From G963677915 sp963677915 (GTDB lineage: Bacteria; Bacillota; Clostridia; Lachnospirales; Vallitaleaceae): a stretch of 64,000 nt of DNA. The stretch is taken from contig CAXXGE010000028.1 in the NCBI GenBank assembly GCA_963677915.2, positions 1 to 64,000 on the forward strand. Reading direction: 5' to 3'. The notes below the pieces were generated by a model, which worked only from the letters and a program-made list of their open reading frames with translations, made no database searches and had not been told where the DNA came from. A program made the position numbers and the translations under genes. Of this stretch, positions 51,472-60,754 are shown in pieces; the first letter of the stretch is position 1; the number at the start of each line of letters is the position of its first letter.

Positions 51472-53316
51472 ATGGCCAGACAACACAAGGAAATGGGTTT
51501 CAGGACGAAGCTTACAATTTCATATATAGTTCTTATCGCCATACCCGTTGCTATCGTAAGCCTGGGTTATTATCAGAGGAGTGCTGAAATCATTCTGCAG
51601 ACTACCAGAGTTAATTTTCTAAGCGTTCTGAATCAGAGCAATGAATTGATTAACAGCAAGTTCGTACAGGTGGAAAACAGGGCCAGAGACTTGCATACGG
51701 ATCGGAGACTCTATGAATATTTCAATACACCGGATGTAAACAATCACGAAAATGCCAGTGAAAACGATGATATAATTACAGGCATTTTGAACAGCTATTT
51801 CCCTAGAACCGAAGATATCTACACTGTGAATCTGATTACTTCAGAGTATACTTACGGACTCAGCCCCAGCCTATGGATTCCAAAAAGCAAGTTCAGCGGC
51901 AGCCAGATCTATATTACAGGTCAAATGGCAGACAACAATCTAATATGGATGCCACCTTATGATTTGCTGGATGCCTTAAAAATACGAGAAGACGAGAAGC
52001 TTGAGTTGAAGAGGTTCGATGAAATCATATTTACCGCTACAAGGAAGATTGAGTTCGCGACCATAGAAAACAACATGCTGCAGCGCATGGATATAATGCG
52101 TGAAAGGCCTGTTTTGGCTGTGCATTTCAAAGAAGAGATGCTCAGTGATATTTTCAGCGATAATACCAGCACGGAAGGTTCATATTACTATGTACTTACA
52201 GAAAATGGACAGGTGGTCTCCAAATCACAAAATGCGGATACATTCGAGTTTGAAGACCTTGCATGGCTGAATCAGGTGTATGGGAATGTCAGTGGTACCA
52301 GTCTGGCCAATGTTAAAGGCGAGAAGATGCTGGTCTGTTACGACATCATCGATACGACAGGATGGATATCACTATTTTTCGTCCCGTATGAAAGTCTTGT
52401 CAAGCCATTGCCGCAGATGCTTTTTTTTGGGTTGATGCTGACACTGATCGTCATTCTGTTGGCTGTTGTCATTGCGGTGATTATATCGCGCAGAATAACA
52501 GGTCCGATCAATATGCTGTTGAAGGCAATCCGTCATATGAGGGAAGGGGATTTTGACATCGGCACCAATAAAGTGAAAACGGGTGAGTTCAAGTACCTGT
52601 TTTCCAAATTCTACGAAATGTCGGAGAGGCTTGACCGGCTGATACGTGAGAACTATCAGGTCAAGATCAATGAACAGGAAGCACAGATCAAAGCGCTCTA
52701 TTTCCAGTTCAATCCCCATTTCCTATACAATACCCTAAACGTTATCAATTGGATGGCCATTGACAACGACCAGGACGAAATCAGTGATATGTTGGTGCGC
52801 CTGTCTGATATCCTGGAATATACAGCGAAAAATGAGAATACCATAGTAAGCCTTGAAGACGAGCTGGATTATATGAGAAGCTATGTGTTCCTTATGTCCA
52901 AACGTTTTATAGGCAGATTCGAGGTATCCTATGACATGAATGAAAACTTGATGGAGTATCCTGTGCCAAAATTCTTCATGCAGCCATTCATCGAGAATGC
53001 CATCCTACACGGCTTCAGCGATACTGAAAAAGGCGGACTTGTCGAAATCAAAGGCTGGATTGAAGAAGATTTCATCTGTTTCAGCATCGAGGATAACGGC
53101 AAAGGCATCGAGCCGGAAACACTATCCAGTATCCTGGAGGACGATAAAGGCGATTCGGAGCGCAAGTCGGTAGGCATCCGAATCATCCATCAGAGAATAC
53201 GCAAGCTATACGGAATGCGTTACGGTGTTGAAATCCAATCGGTTCCAGGCGAGGGAACGAAGGTAATCATCCGTTTGCCCAAGATGGGAATGGAGGAGGC
53301 AGAACATGAGATTTAG
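51472..53316 (+). CDS. YesM-like sensor histidine kinase
   Basis: The 614-residue kinase has a membrane helix near residue 20, a ~270-residue extracytoplasmic sensor, a second helix (LFFGLMLTLIVILLAVVIAV), a HAMP domain (RRITGPINMLLKAIRHMREG), the His_kinase box FQFNPHFLYNTLNVINWMA and an ATPase domain with DNGKGIEP and VGIRIIHQRI. This is the LytS/YesM type that pairs with YesN regulators. It overlaps the next gene by 11 bases, so the lipoprotein belongs to the same operon. Confidence 0.94.
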   Translation: MARQHKEMGFRTKLTISYIVLIAIPVAIVSLGYYQRSAEIILQTTRVNFLSVLNQSNELINSKFVQVENRARDLHTDRRLYEYFNTPDVNNHENASENDDIITGILNSYFPRTEDIYTVNLITSEYTYGLSPSLWIPKSKFSGSQIYITGQMADNNLIWMPPYDLLDALKIREDEKLELKRFDEIIFTATRKIEFATIENNMLQRMDIMRERPVLAVHFKEEMLSDIFSDNTSTEGSYYYVLTENGQVVSKSQNADTFEFEDLAWLNQVYGNVSGTSLANVKGEKMLVCYDIIDTTGWISLFFVPYESLVKPLPQMLFFGLMLTLIVILLAVVIAVIISRRITGPINMLLKAIRHMREGDFDIGTNKVKTGEFKYLFSKFYEMSERLDRLIRENYQVKINEQEAQIKALYFQFNPHFLYNTLNVINWMAIDNDQDEISDMLVRLSDILEYTAKNENTIVSLEDELDYMRSYVFLMSKRFIGRFEVSYDMNENLMEYPVPKFFMQPFIENAILHGFSDTEKGGLVEIKGWIEEDFICFSIEDNGKGIEPETLSSILEDDKGDSERKSVGIRIIHQRIRKLYGMRYGVEIQSVPGEGTKVIIRLPKMGMEEAEHEI

Positions 53317-54592
53317 ACTGATGCTTTTTATGCTGGCTATACTTGTTCTTACTGGGTGTACCGGCAAAGATGACCAGAAGGAGATAGAGCTTCTTGATGA
53401 GGAACTGATGGAAGCTGGAAATGGAGACGTCATCGAATTGACCATGTGGATGCCACAAGGGGAAGAGGATGAGTACCAGTGGTACCTGGACAACATAGAA
53501 ACATTCAACCGACTCTATAGAGGGAAAATCCATGTGGATATCGATTTCATTCTCCGAGGCGATGTCTTTGCTTATGAAGACCAGGTGAATACGGCGGCCG
53601 TTTCTGGTGGACTACCGGATGTTCTGGCCGTGGACGGCCCGAACATCGCATATTACGCTTCACAGGATATGCTGATACCACTCGATAGCATGCTGACCGA
53701 AGATGATATCGAAGATTTTGCGCCATCATTGATAGAACAGGGGACCTATGACAACCACTTTTATGCTATCGGTATCAGCGAATCATCTGTTGTTCTGTTC
53801 TACAACAAGGAGATGTTGGATGCAGCAGGTATAGTGCCACCGACTGAACTCGAAGAAGCCTGGACATGGAATGAGTTCCATGAAGTCTGTAAGATTTTAA
53901 CTACCGAGAACACATATGGTACAACGATGATCTATGACCTTGGTGAATGGATGACCTATTGTTTCGAGCAGCTGTGGCTGTCAAGCGGTACAGACATCAT
54001 ATCCGAATATGGAATGACTACAGAAGGATATTTAAACAGCGAGGAGGGAATAAAAGCCATTAGTGTCATTCAGGACATGGCCCAGGAAAACCTCTTCAAA
54101 CTCAATCCGACGCCGACGGAATTTGAAGAAGAAAAAGCAGCCACGAAGATAGGCGGAATCTGGGAAGTGGCGAATATGCAGAAAATTCCGAATCTGAACT
54201 GGGGAGTGACCTATTTTCCATACTATCAATACCATACTTCTCCTTCGGGCAGTTGGGCTTACGGCATCTCTTCCGACTGTAAAGAAAGACAGAGTGCGGT
54301 GATTTTACTGAAATACCTTACGAATACGGAAAATGCCGCAAGCTTTGCCAAGACGACAAATATGTTGCCCAGTAGAAAATCGCTGCTGGCCGAATGGGAG
54401 TTTCCTAACGAGTTGACAAGCAAGGTCATCACAGACCAGCTTACGATTACAGCTGAACCGAGGCCGAGAACGCCAATCTACCCTTTGCTTAGCAACCAAT
54501 TCTCGGAGGCGGTTTATAATATCATGAAAGGGAACGATATCAGGTCGGAACTTGATCGTGCCGTAAATATAATTGATTCATACAGCCAATAA
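53306..54592 (+). CDS. ABC transporter substrate-binding lipoprotein
   Basis: The 428-residue protein has a lipobox (LAILVLTGCTG) and the family 1 solute-binding fold (LTMWMPQGEEDEYQWYLDNI, VLFYNKEMLDAAGIVPP, GGIWEVANMQ, SSDCKERQSAVILLKYL). It overlaps the kinase gene and precedes a second binding protein with matching permeases. It might sense the sugar for YesM or share the permeases at 56129-57915. A 72-bp repeat begins one base after its stop codon. Confidence 0.88.
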   Translation: MRFRLMLFMLAILVLTGCTGKDDQKEIELLDEELMEAGNGDVIELTMWMPQGEEDEYQWYLDNIETFNRLYRGKIHVDIDFILRGDVFAYEDQVNTAAVSGGLPDVLAVDGPNIAYYASQDMLIPLDSMLTEDDIEDFAPSLIEQGTYDNHFYAIGISESSVVLFYNKEMLDAAGIVPPTELEEAWTWNEFHEVCKILTTENTYGTTMIYDLGEWMTYCFEQLWLSSGTDIISEYGMTTEGYLNSEEGIKAISVIQDMAQENLFKLNPTPTEFEEEKAATKIGGIWEVANMQKIPNLNWGVTYFPYYQYHTSPSGSWAYGISSDCKERQSAVILLKYLTNTENAASFAKTTNMLPSRKSLLAEWEFPNELTSKVITDQLTITAEPRPRTPIYPLLSNQFSEAVYNIMKGNDIRSELDRAVNIIDSYSQ

Positions 54593-54593
54593 T

Positions 54594-54665
54594 GTTGAAA
54601 AGTCCACCTTTTGGAGAATGTTCGAGTATAATCCACCTTCTAAGCAATGTAAGATGTGATTGTAG
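54594..54665 (+). repeat. 72-bp direct repeat F, copy 1
   Basis: GTTGAAAAGTCCACCTT, ATGTTCGAGTATAATCCACC and AATGTAAGAT appear in the same order at 60434-60505, with about 80 percent identity overall. Each copy follows a stop codon closely and precedes a ribosome site. It could be an IS-end relic or a regulatory leader. Confidence 0.7.
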
Positions 54666-54700
54666 TTCAAAAACATTCTACAAATCAGGAGGGCTTTTTT

Positions 54701-56059
54701 ATGAAGAAACTGTTATCGTTAATGATGGCTCTGGTAATGATCATGGGGATTATGGCCGGATGCGGATCGAACAATGAAACGTCAGAGAATGGCGGATCAG
54801 ACAATGAGGGAAACGAAACTGCATCCTCAAGTGAAGAAGTAACAAAAATCAGCTTCATGTATCAGGGACTTGAACCAGAACAAAAGGCTATGAATTACAT
54901 AGTTGAAAAATTCAAAGCAGAAACCGGTATAGATGTTGAATTGATCTATGCGCCGCATGATACTTTCCAGGAACAACTTAGTGGCTCTATTGCAGCTAAT
55001 AATGTACCGACGATTTTCATGCTGGATGGACCATTCCTTCCCAACCTTGTGTGGTCAGGTGTAGCAGCTGAAATCAACCAATATATCGATCAATCACTGC
55101 TGGATGATATGACTGCATCCAATATTGCACAGTGCACATATCCAATCGATGGCAGACTCTATGCAGTTGGACATCAGGATAGCACAGTTGTACTTTATGG
55201 TAATAAAACATACTTGGATAAAATCGGTGCCAGAATTCCGACATCCGTAGAAGATGCATGGACAGTAGATGAGTTCGAAGGATATCTTCAAGCATTGTCT
55301 GAACTTGACGAGGTAACATTCCCGCTGGACATCATGAGAGCATATGGCGTTAAGAGTGAGTGGGGAACTTATGGTTTTTATCCAGCACTTATTTCCGGAG
55401 GCGGTGGTATCGTGAACCGCGAAACATGGCAAGCTGAAGGCATGCTGAATGGTCAATCAACAATTGAGGTACTCCAGAAATTCCAAAACTGGTCGAACAA
55501 TGGATGGCTTGTACCTGAAAATGCAGGGGACAATATGATGTACAACGAAACAAGGGATGCAGCATTGGCATGGTGTGGTACGTGGTTCTTCCCTGCAGCA
55601 GAAGCAGCACTTGGCGATGATCTGATTGTCATGCCTTTGCCTGATTTCGGCAATGGTGTTAAGTCTCCGAACGCAACTTGGATTTATGCCATAGCCAACG
55701 AATCCACTGAAGCTGAAAAGGTAGCAGCAGGCAAGTTCCTCAGCTACATGCTCCAAGATGACGAGTTCCTCAGAATTTATCTGGAAGAAGTTGGATCATT
55801 CCCAGCGCTTAAGTCATGGATAGCAACCAGTGATCTTTTCTCAACTGGAAAGATGAAGATAGCTTCCGAACAGTCAGCTAGTACTGCTGTAGTACGCGTA
55901 CCACATCCAGCATATCCGATTATTACTGCTTCTTTCATGAAAGCATTTGGAAACATACTTGACGGGGCGGACATCAAGACGGAACTTGATAAGGCAGCAG
56001 CTGAAATTGATGAAGACATTGAAGATAACGATGGATATCCTCCATTCGGTGGGCAATAA
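54701..56059 (+). CDS. ABC sugar transporter substrate-binding lipoprotein
   Basis: The 452-residue protein has a lipoprotein signal (LVMIMGIMAGCGS) and a Ser/Glu-rich linker, then the solute-binding fold (YIVEKFKAETGIDVELIYAP, FMLDGPFLPNLVWSG, AWCGTWFFPAAEAAL). It should feed the two permeases downstream. ATG 54701 follows AGGAGGGC. The neighbouring GH32 enzyme points to a fructose-containing oligosaccharide. A perfect hairpin separates it from the permease genes. Confidence 0.9.
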   Translation: MKKLLSLMMALVMIMGIMAGCGSNNETSENGGSDNEGNETASSSEEVTKISFMYQGLEPEQKAMNYIVEKFKAETGIDVELIYAPHDTFQEQLSGSIAANNVPTIFMLDGPFLPNLVWSGVAAEINQYIDQSLLDDMTASNIAQCTYPIDGRLYAVGHQDSTVVLYGNKTYLDKIGARIPTSVEDAWTVDEFEGYLQALSELDEVTFPLDIMRAYGVKSEWGTYGFYPALISGGGGIVNRETWQAEGMLNGQSTIEVLQKFQNWSNNGWLVPENAGDNMMYNETRDAALAWCGTWFFPAAEAALGDDLIVMPLPDFGNGVKSPNATWIYAIANESTEAEKVAAGKFLSYMLQDDEFLRIYLEEVGSFPALKSWIATSDLFSTGKMKIASEQSASTAVVRVPHPAYPIITASFMKAFGNILDGADIKTELDKAAAEIDEDIEDNDGYPPFGGQ

Positions 56060-56078
56060 CCAACTCTACATTCCACAA

Positions 56079-56106
56079 CATATGCATCGCTCATGCGATG
56101 CATATG
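56079..56106 (+). other. Intercistronic hairpin after binding protein
   Basis: CATATGCATCGC and GCGATGCATATG form a perfect 12-bp stem with loop TCAT and no T run. Such hairpins often raise the level of the upstream binding-protein mRNA relative to the permeases. Confidence 0.75.
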
Positions 56107-56128
56107 CACTTTCACAGGGGGTAAATTA

Positions 56129-57058
56129 ATGATAGCAATACTTAATGGAATCAAAGAAATCTCTCAAAAACGACGACATGAGTTTCGCGATGGTGTCGAA
56201 GAATTCCTAATGTTACTTCCGGCACTTATACTCTTGGTAGTCTTTCTTGTAGTTCCCTTTTTGATGTCCTTTCAATTGTCGCTGACCAATCAAAGGCTGA
56301 TACAGGGCCCGGTAGCCGCCAAATTTATTGGCATCAGAAATTTTGTGCAGATAATGACGGACAGGGAATACTGGCAAGCATTCGGCAACATCGGCTACTT
56401 CACCTTGCTGGTCGTTCCCATACAGTGCGGAACGGCGTTGGCATTGGCATTTTTTCTGAACAGGATAAAAGTGATGAAGAATTTCCTTAGGGCAATCTAT
56501 TTCATGCCATTCATTACGCCGATTACGGTAGTATGTGTTGTGTGGGCTACCTTTTACCAGTATCCCTACGGAATATTCAATTCAATACTTGGCTTCATTT
56601 CAGGGGGGACCTTCAATGCGGTAGACTGGCTGGGGACCAAGGCATCAGCAATGCCTGCAGTCGTTTTTCTATCTTCCTGGGCATCTTATGGATTCCAAAT
56701 GGTCATCTACCTTGCCGGCCTTCAGAATATTCCTGAAGAAGGGTATGAGGCGGCAGAAACCTTCGGAGCCAATGGATGGCAGAAGTTCAGGTATGTAACA
56801 TGGCCTTATCTGCGCAACACCAATATATTTGTACTCACTATCACAACCATACAGGCGATGAAACTTTTCACACAGGTCAATATACTGACCCATGGCGGTC
56901 CGGTTGGGACAACCAACACGCTGGTTCATTATATGTATGAAAAAGGATTTGTTGCTCAAAAAATTGGATATGCTTCAGCGACATCGGTACTTATATTCGT
57001 GCTGGTACTTATCATCGTTTTGATACAGCGGTATCTATTGGGTTTGAGTGAAGAGTAG
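56129..57058 (+). CDS. ABC sugar transporter permease, MalF type
   Basis: The 309-residue protein has six predicted membrane helices (first LLPALILLVVFLVVPFLMSF) and an EAA loop EAAETFGANGWQKFRYVTWP. It is one half of the importer channel that pairs with the 57070 permease. ATG 56129 follows CAGGGGGTAAATTA; in-frame codons upstream run through the hairpin. No ATPase gene is in the cluster. Confidence 0.92.
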   Translation: MIAILNGIKEISQKRRHEFRDGVEEFLMLLPALILLVVFLVVPFLMSFQLSLTNQRLIQGPVAAKFIGIRNFVQIMTDREYWQAFGNIGYFTLLVVPIQCGTALALAFFLNRIKVMKNFLRAIYFMPFITPITVVCVVWATFYQYPYGIFNSILGFISGGTFNAVDWLGTKASAMPAVVFLSSWASYGFQMVIYLAGLQNIPEEGYEAAETFGANGWQKFRYVTWPYLRNTNIFVLTITTIQAMKLFTQVNILTHGGPVGTTNTLVHYMYEKGFVAQKIGYASATSVLIFVLVLIIVLIQRYLLGLSEE

Positions 57059-57069
57059 GAGGTAAAATA

Positions 57070-57915
57070 ATGGTCAAGAATAAATCGAAAATTTTGGAAT
57101 ATGTCAGACCTGTGATTATGCTCATTATAGGTATTATCATGATCTGTCCTCTATATATGGTTTTTGTAGCAAGTCTGAAAGATAATCGCTATACAATCAT
57201 GGCCGACTTTGGATCAATCAAGTCTTTTTTTGTAACAGCGCCTTCGTTCAATAACTACATCGAAGTGTTGAGCAAGGAATCAAACACCGTGCAATACTTC
57301 ATCAATTCGTTGATCATCCTGGCAGGCACAGTCATTGGAACTGTAAGCGTATCATCGGCATGCGCCTATGCAATTCTTAAAGGGAAGTTCAAGTACAGAA
57401 AAATGCTTTTAACGGGTATTATCGCTCTATACATCATCCCATATGAGGCAATCATGCTGCCAATGTTGTATGAAGCGGTCAAACTGAACATGCTGGATAC
57501 TTATATGATTCAGATTTTGCCTTTTGTCGCTCACCCGCTTTACATCTATCTTTTCTATTCCTTTTTTCAGGAAGTACCGGATTCAGTAGTAGAAGCAGCA
57601 AAGATAGACGGCTTGGGTTTCTTTAAAATATACTTCAAAATGTTTCTTCCGCTCACTAAACCAGCATTTGTAACAGTCATGATACTACAAGGCATGGAAG
57701 CGTGGAATCAATACCTGTGGCCACTTCTTGTTACTCAGACAGAACGGGTTAGACCTGTCACAGTGAAAATAGCAAGCTTTTTCAGTTCCGGTGATATTTA
57801 TTGGGACAGATTGTTTGCCATCTCAGCTCTGATGATGCTTCCCGTATTGGCGATATATATCTTTTTCCAGAAGTACTTTATTGCATCCATATCCAATAGT
57901 GGGGTTAAAGGCTGA
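57070..57915 (+). CDS. ABC sugar transporter permease, MalG type
   Basis: The 281-residue protein has six membrane helices and the EAA loop EAAKIDGLGFFKIYFKMFLP, with FQKYFIASISNSGVKG at the C-terminus as in MalG-type subunits. AGGAGGTAAAATA precedes the ATG. Its TGA stop overlaps the ATG of the GH32 gene, so transport and hydrolysis are coupled. Confidence 0.92.
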   Translation: MVKNKSKILEYVRPVIMLIIGIIMICPLYMVFVASLKDNRYTIMADFGSIKSFFVTAPSFNNYIEVLSKESNTVQYFINSLIILAGTVIGTVSVSSACAYAILKGKFKYRKMLLTGIIALYIIPYEAIMLPMLYEAVKLNMLDTYMIQILPFVAHPLYIYLFYSFFQEVPDSVVEAAKIDGLGFFKIYFKMFLPLTKPAFVTVMILQGMEAWNQYLWPLLVTQTERVRPVTVKIASFFSSGDIYWDRLFAISALMMLPVLAIYIFFQKYFIASISNSGVKG

Positions 57916-59399
57916 TGAATGTAAATGCGTATATAAATATGAATAAAAAGACAGTGAATTCCCGATACAGACATCGGCTACATCTCATGCCGCCAATCGG
58001 CTGGATGAATGATCCGAATGGTTTCAGTATTTTTCAAGGCGAGTACCATATGTTTTATCAATACTATCCATACGATACAAAATGGGGACCGATGTACTGG
58101 GGACATGCTACATCAGATGACCTCATTAACTGGGAGGACAAGCCTGTAGCATTGGAGCCTGGAGAAGCATATGACGAATATGGTGCTTTTTCAGGAACGG
58201 CCATCGAAGTGGATGGGATCTTAAGGCTTTATTATACCGGGCACAGGGAGAAGCCCGAAGTCAGGGAAGTGCAGTGTCTCGCAACGAGCGAAGATGGCAT
58301 CCAGTTTGAAAAATTCGAAGGGAATCCGGTAATCAGTTCGGATCAAGTAGGACACAAAAGCCGGATCGAGGATTTCAGGGATCCGAAAGTATGGAAACAT
58401 GAGGGGAAATTTTATATGGTAACAGGCTCGAGGACCAAGGATTATCAAGGGCAGATTCTCTTTTACACCTCGGACGACGGCTATGATTGGGAATACAGAA
58501 ACTATTTCACCCTTGGGAAAGAATATGGTGTGGTTTGGGAATGCCCGGATATTTTTGAATTGGATGGCAAGACGGTCATTATCTTCTCACCGCAGTGGAA
58601 ACCTAGAGTTAATGACATTGTCATCAACGGAAGGGAAGAGAGCCGGAAGAAACTGGAAAATATCTTCACAACCTTTGCTCTAATTGGATCTTTTAACTAT
58701 GAAACGTGCCAGTTCTCTCTTGAAAGAGTGCAGGACTTCGATAATGGCTTTGATTTTTATGCACCTCAATCAATTCTGGATAAGGATGGGAATAGGGTGC
58801 TTATGGCATGGATGAACATGTGGCAGCGTAAGTACGTCTTGGATGAGATGCAGCATGGATGGAATGGTTCTTTGACCTTGCCGAGAAAGTTAAGTATAAA
58901 GGATGGAAGGATTTACCAATGGCCAATCGAGGCACTTAATAAATACAGGAGTAACCTGTTTAGCCAGTCTGATCTGGAAATAGAGGGTGAATATAGGAAT
59001 GAAAATCTGGCAGGGGTGGTCGCGGATATTGAGATAACTTTTGAAATGACGACAGCTGACGATTTTGAAATTGGCTTTTTCGAAGGGGAAAATGAAGAAC
59101 TGATACTGTACTTTGATCGAAAACAAAACATAGCATACCTGAAACGTCACAAAACCAAGCGCCCTATTATCAATCTACAGGATCCGGACGATTTCATCAG
59201 GAGTTGTTCTGTTGATTGTTCAGAACCGATTCATATCAGGGCTGTGCTGGATGTCAGTTCTGTTGAGATATTCATTAATGATGGAGAAACAGCAATGACA
59301 TCATTATTCTTTCCAGATGAAGGAAGTGATGGCATCAGTCTAAGGACATCGGGCAGAGTGAAAGTCAACACACTGTCAAAGTGGGATATGGTGATATAA
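57915..59399 (+). CDS. GH32 beta-fructosidase
   Basis: The 494-residue enzyme has the GH32 five-blade motifs: nucleophile D33 in WMNDPNG, FSGTA, RDPKVW and the acid/base glutamate in WECPDIF, followed by a C-terminal beta sandwich. It has no signal peptide, so it acts in the cytoplasm on imported fructans or sucrose-like sugars. It could be a sucrose-6-phosphate hydrolase, but import by an ABC system rather than a PTS argues for an unphosphorylated substrate. Confidence 0.92.
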   Translation: MNVNAYINMNKKTVNSRYRHRLHLMPPIGWMNDPNGFSIFQGEYHMFYQYYPYDTKWGPMYWGHATSDDLINWEDKPVALEPGEAYDEYGAFSGTAIEVDGILRLYYTGHREKPEVREVQCLATSEDGIQFEKFEGNPVISSDQVGHKSRIEDFRDPKVWKHEGKFYMVTGSRTKDYQGQILFYTSDDGYDWEYRNYFTLGKEYGVVWECPDIFELDGKTVIIFSPQWKPRVNDIVINGREESRKKLENIFTTFALIGSFNYETCQFSLERVQDFDNGFDFYAPQSILDKDGNRVLMAWMNMWQRKYVLDEMQHGWNGSLTLPRKLSIKDGRIYQWPIEALNKYRSNLFSQSDLEIEGEYRNENLAGVVADIEITFEMTTADDFEIGFFEGENEELILYFDRKQNIAYLKRHKTKRPIINLQDPDDFIRSCSVDCSEPIHIRAVLDVSSVEIFINDGETAMTSLFFPDEGSDGISLRTSGRVKVNTLSKWDMVI

Positions 59400-59400
59400 T

Positions 59401-60422
59401 ATGAAAAGTGCTGTATTTACCGGAAAAGGTAAAATTGTAGTTGAAAATAGGGATTTGCCCCAAACAGGAAACAACGATGTATTAATCAAAGTCATGGCTG
59501 CCGGTATCTGTGGAACAGATGTGCATATTTTTCATGGAGAAGCTGGTTCTGCTGATGTAAATCCACCTGTTGTACTGGGGCATGAATTTGCAGGTGTGGT
59601 TACATCAATAGGAGAAGATGTCACTGGAATCAAAGAGGGAGACAAGGTCAATGTCGATCCCAATATTTATTGTGGTCACTGTCAATATTGCAATAGTGGC
59701 AGAAAGCAGCTGTGCAGCAATATGAAGGCAGTTGGTGTAACAATGGATGGCGGTTTTCACAGTACTGTCTAGTACCTATGGAGCAGGTACACCTGCTAGC
59801 AAACGATTCGGATTATGAAGCCGGTGCAATGGCAGAGCCATTGGCATGCTGTCTTCACGGAATGGATATAGTAAATATCAAAGCTGGAGATCGTGTGGTT
59901 GTTATAGGTGGTGGAGCAATAGGCCTTTTGATGGTACAGCTCGCGAAGCTTAGTGGCGCTTCAAAAGTACTGCTTAGTGAACCTGTTGAAATCAGAAGAG
60001 AAATCGGAATGAAAGTTGGAGCAGATGCCGCGGTAAATCCTCTTCATGGAGATTTGAAAAACCAGATTAACAACAGCGTTGGTTCAGGAGCTATTGATGT
60101 TGTTATCGAATGTGTTGGCAAGAATATCGCAGTAGAGCAAGCGATTAAGATAGCTGATAGAGGAAGTAAAATATTGCTTTTTAGTGTTCCGAGTCCTGAT
60201 GCTAAAATTGAACTGCCATTATTTGATGTGTTCGTAAAGGAATTGAAAATTTTTGGATCCTTTGTCAATCCTAACACACAATCTAGAGCGACTGAACTGA
60301 TAAATTCGGGACGATTGGACCTGAAGTCCATCATTACTCACCGATTCAATATTAATGAAGTTGATAAAGCGATTGAAAAGCAAATGGAACAGGATTCAAT
60401 TAAAGTGATTGTAAAACCTTAA
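59401..60422 (+). CDS. Zinc-dependent medium-chain dehydrogenase (one frameshift)
   Basis: The protein is an MDR-family polyol or alcohol dehydrogenase: catalytic zinc ligands in GICGTDVH and GHEFAG, the structural zinc cysteines in CGHCQYCNSGRKQLC, and NAD-binding GGGAIGLLMVQLAKLSG. The frame breaks near 59757: G-G-F is followed by a shifted stretch to a TAG, whereas restoring one base gives G-F-A-Q-Y-C-L-V-P-M-E and a continuous ~340-residue enzyme. Adjacent to a fructosidase, a sorbitol/fructose-type reaction is plausible but unproven. The lesion looks like a sequencing deletion. Confidence 0.82.
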
Positions 60423-60433
60423 AGTTGAATTGT

Positions 60434-60505
60434 GTTGAAAAGTCCACCTTCTGCAGGATGTTCGAGTATAATCCACCTAATGGATAATGTAAGATAGGAT
60501 TATAG
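60434..60505 (+). repeat. 72-bp direct repeat F, copy 2
   Basis: This is the second copy of the block at 54594, in the same orientation, so the two bracket the ABC/GH32/dehydrogenase cluster of 5.8 kb. Confidence 0.7.
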
Positions 60506-60544
60506 ACGAGGACATTAGAATTATCATATGAGAAGGTGGAACTT

Positions 60545-60754
60545 ATGAAAGGCAATATTCTTAACAGGTCTATAATTGAAATCGCATGGAGAGACTTTTA
60601 TGACAGATCCGAGATGATGGACGGAGAACAATCCATCATCTGGCGTTTGATGAGCTGCAGGTACAGGATGCTCTTGATAAAGAAAGTGGTAACAGACAAG
60701 GAAGTCGATGACTTCATGCAGTCCATAGCGAAGTTCAGAATTTCATATCCTTGA
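60545..60754 (+). CDS. Small hypothetical protein
   Basis: The 69-residue reading frame starts at ATG 60545, six bases after AGAAGGTGG, and encodes a charged protein without signal or membrane segment (MKGNILNRSIIEIAWRDFYD, RLMSCRYRMLLIKKVV). I do not recognise a family. Its good ribosome site argues for translation. Its last 20 bases overlap the end of the convergent DctP gene. Confidence 0.5.
   Translation: MKGNILNRSIIEIAWRDFYDRSEMMDGEQSIIWRLMSCRYRMLLIKKVVTDKEVDDFMQSIAKFRISYP

Noticed and set aside
54594..54665. Ordinary promoter of the binding-protein gene
   Set aside because: TATAAT is present but no -35 lies at a usable distance, and the whole 72 bp is conserved with the other copy, which a promoter alone does not explain.
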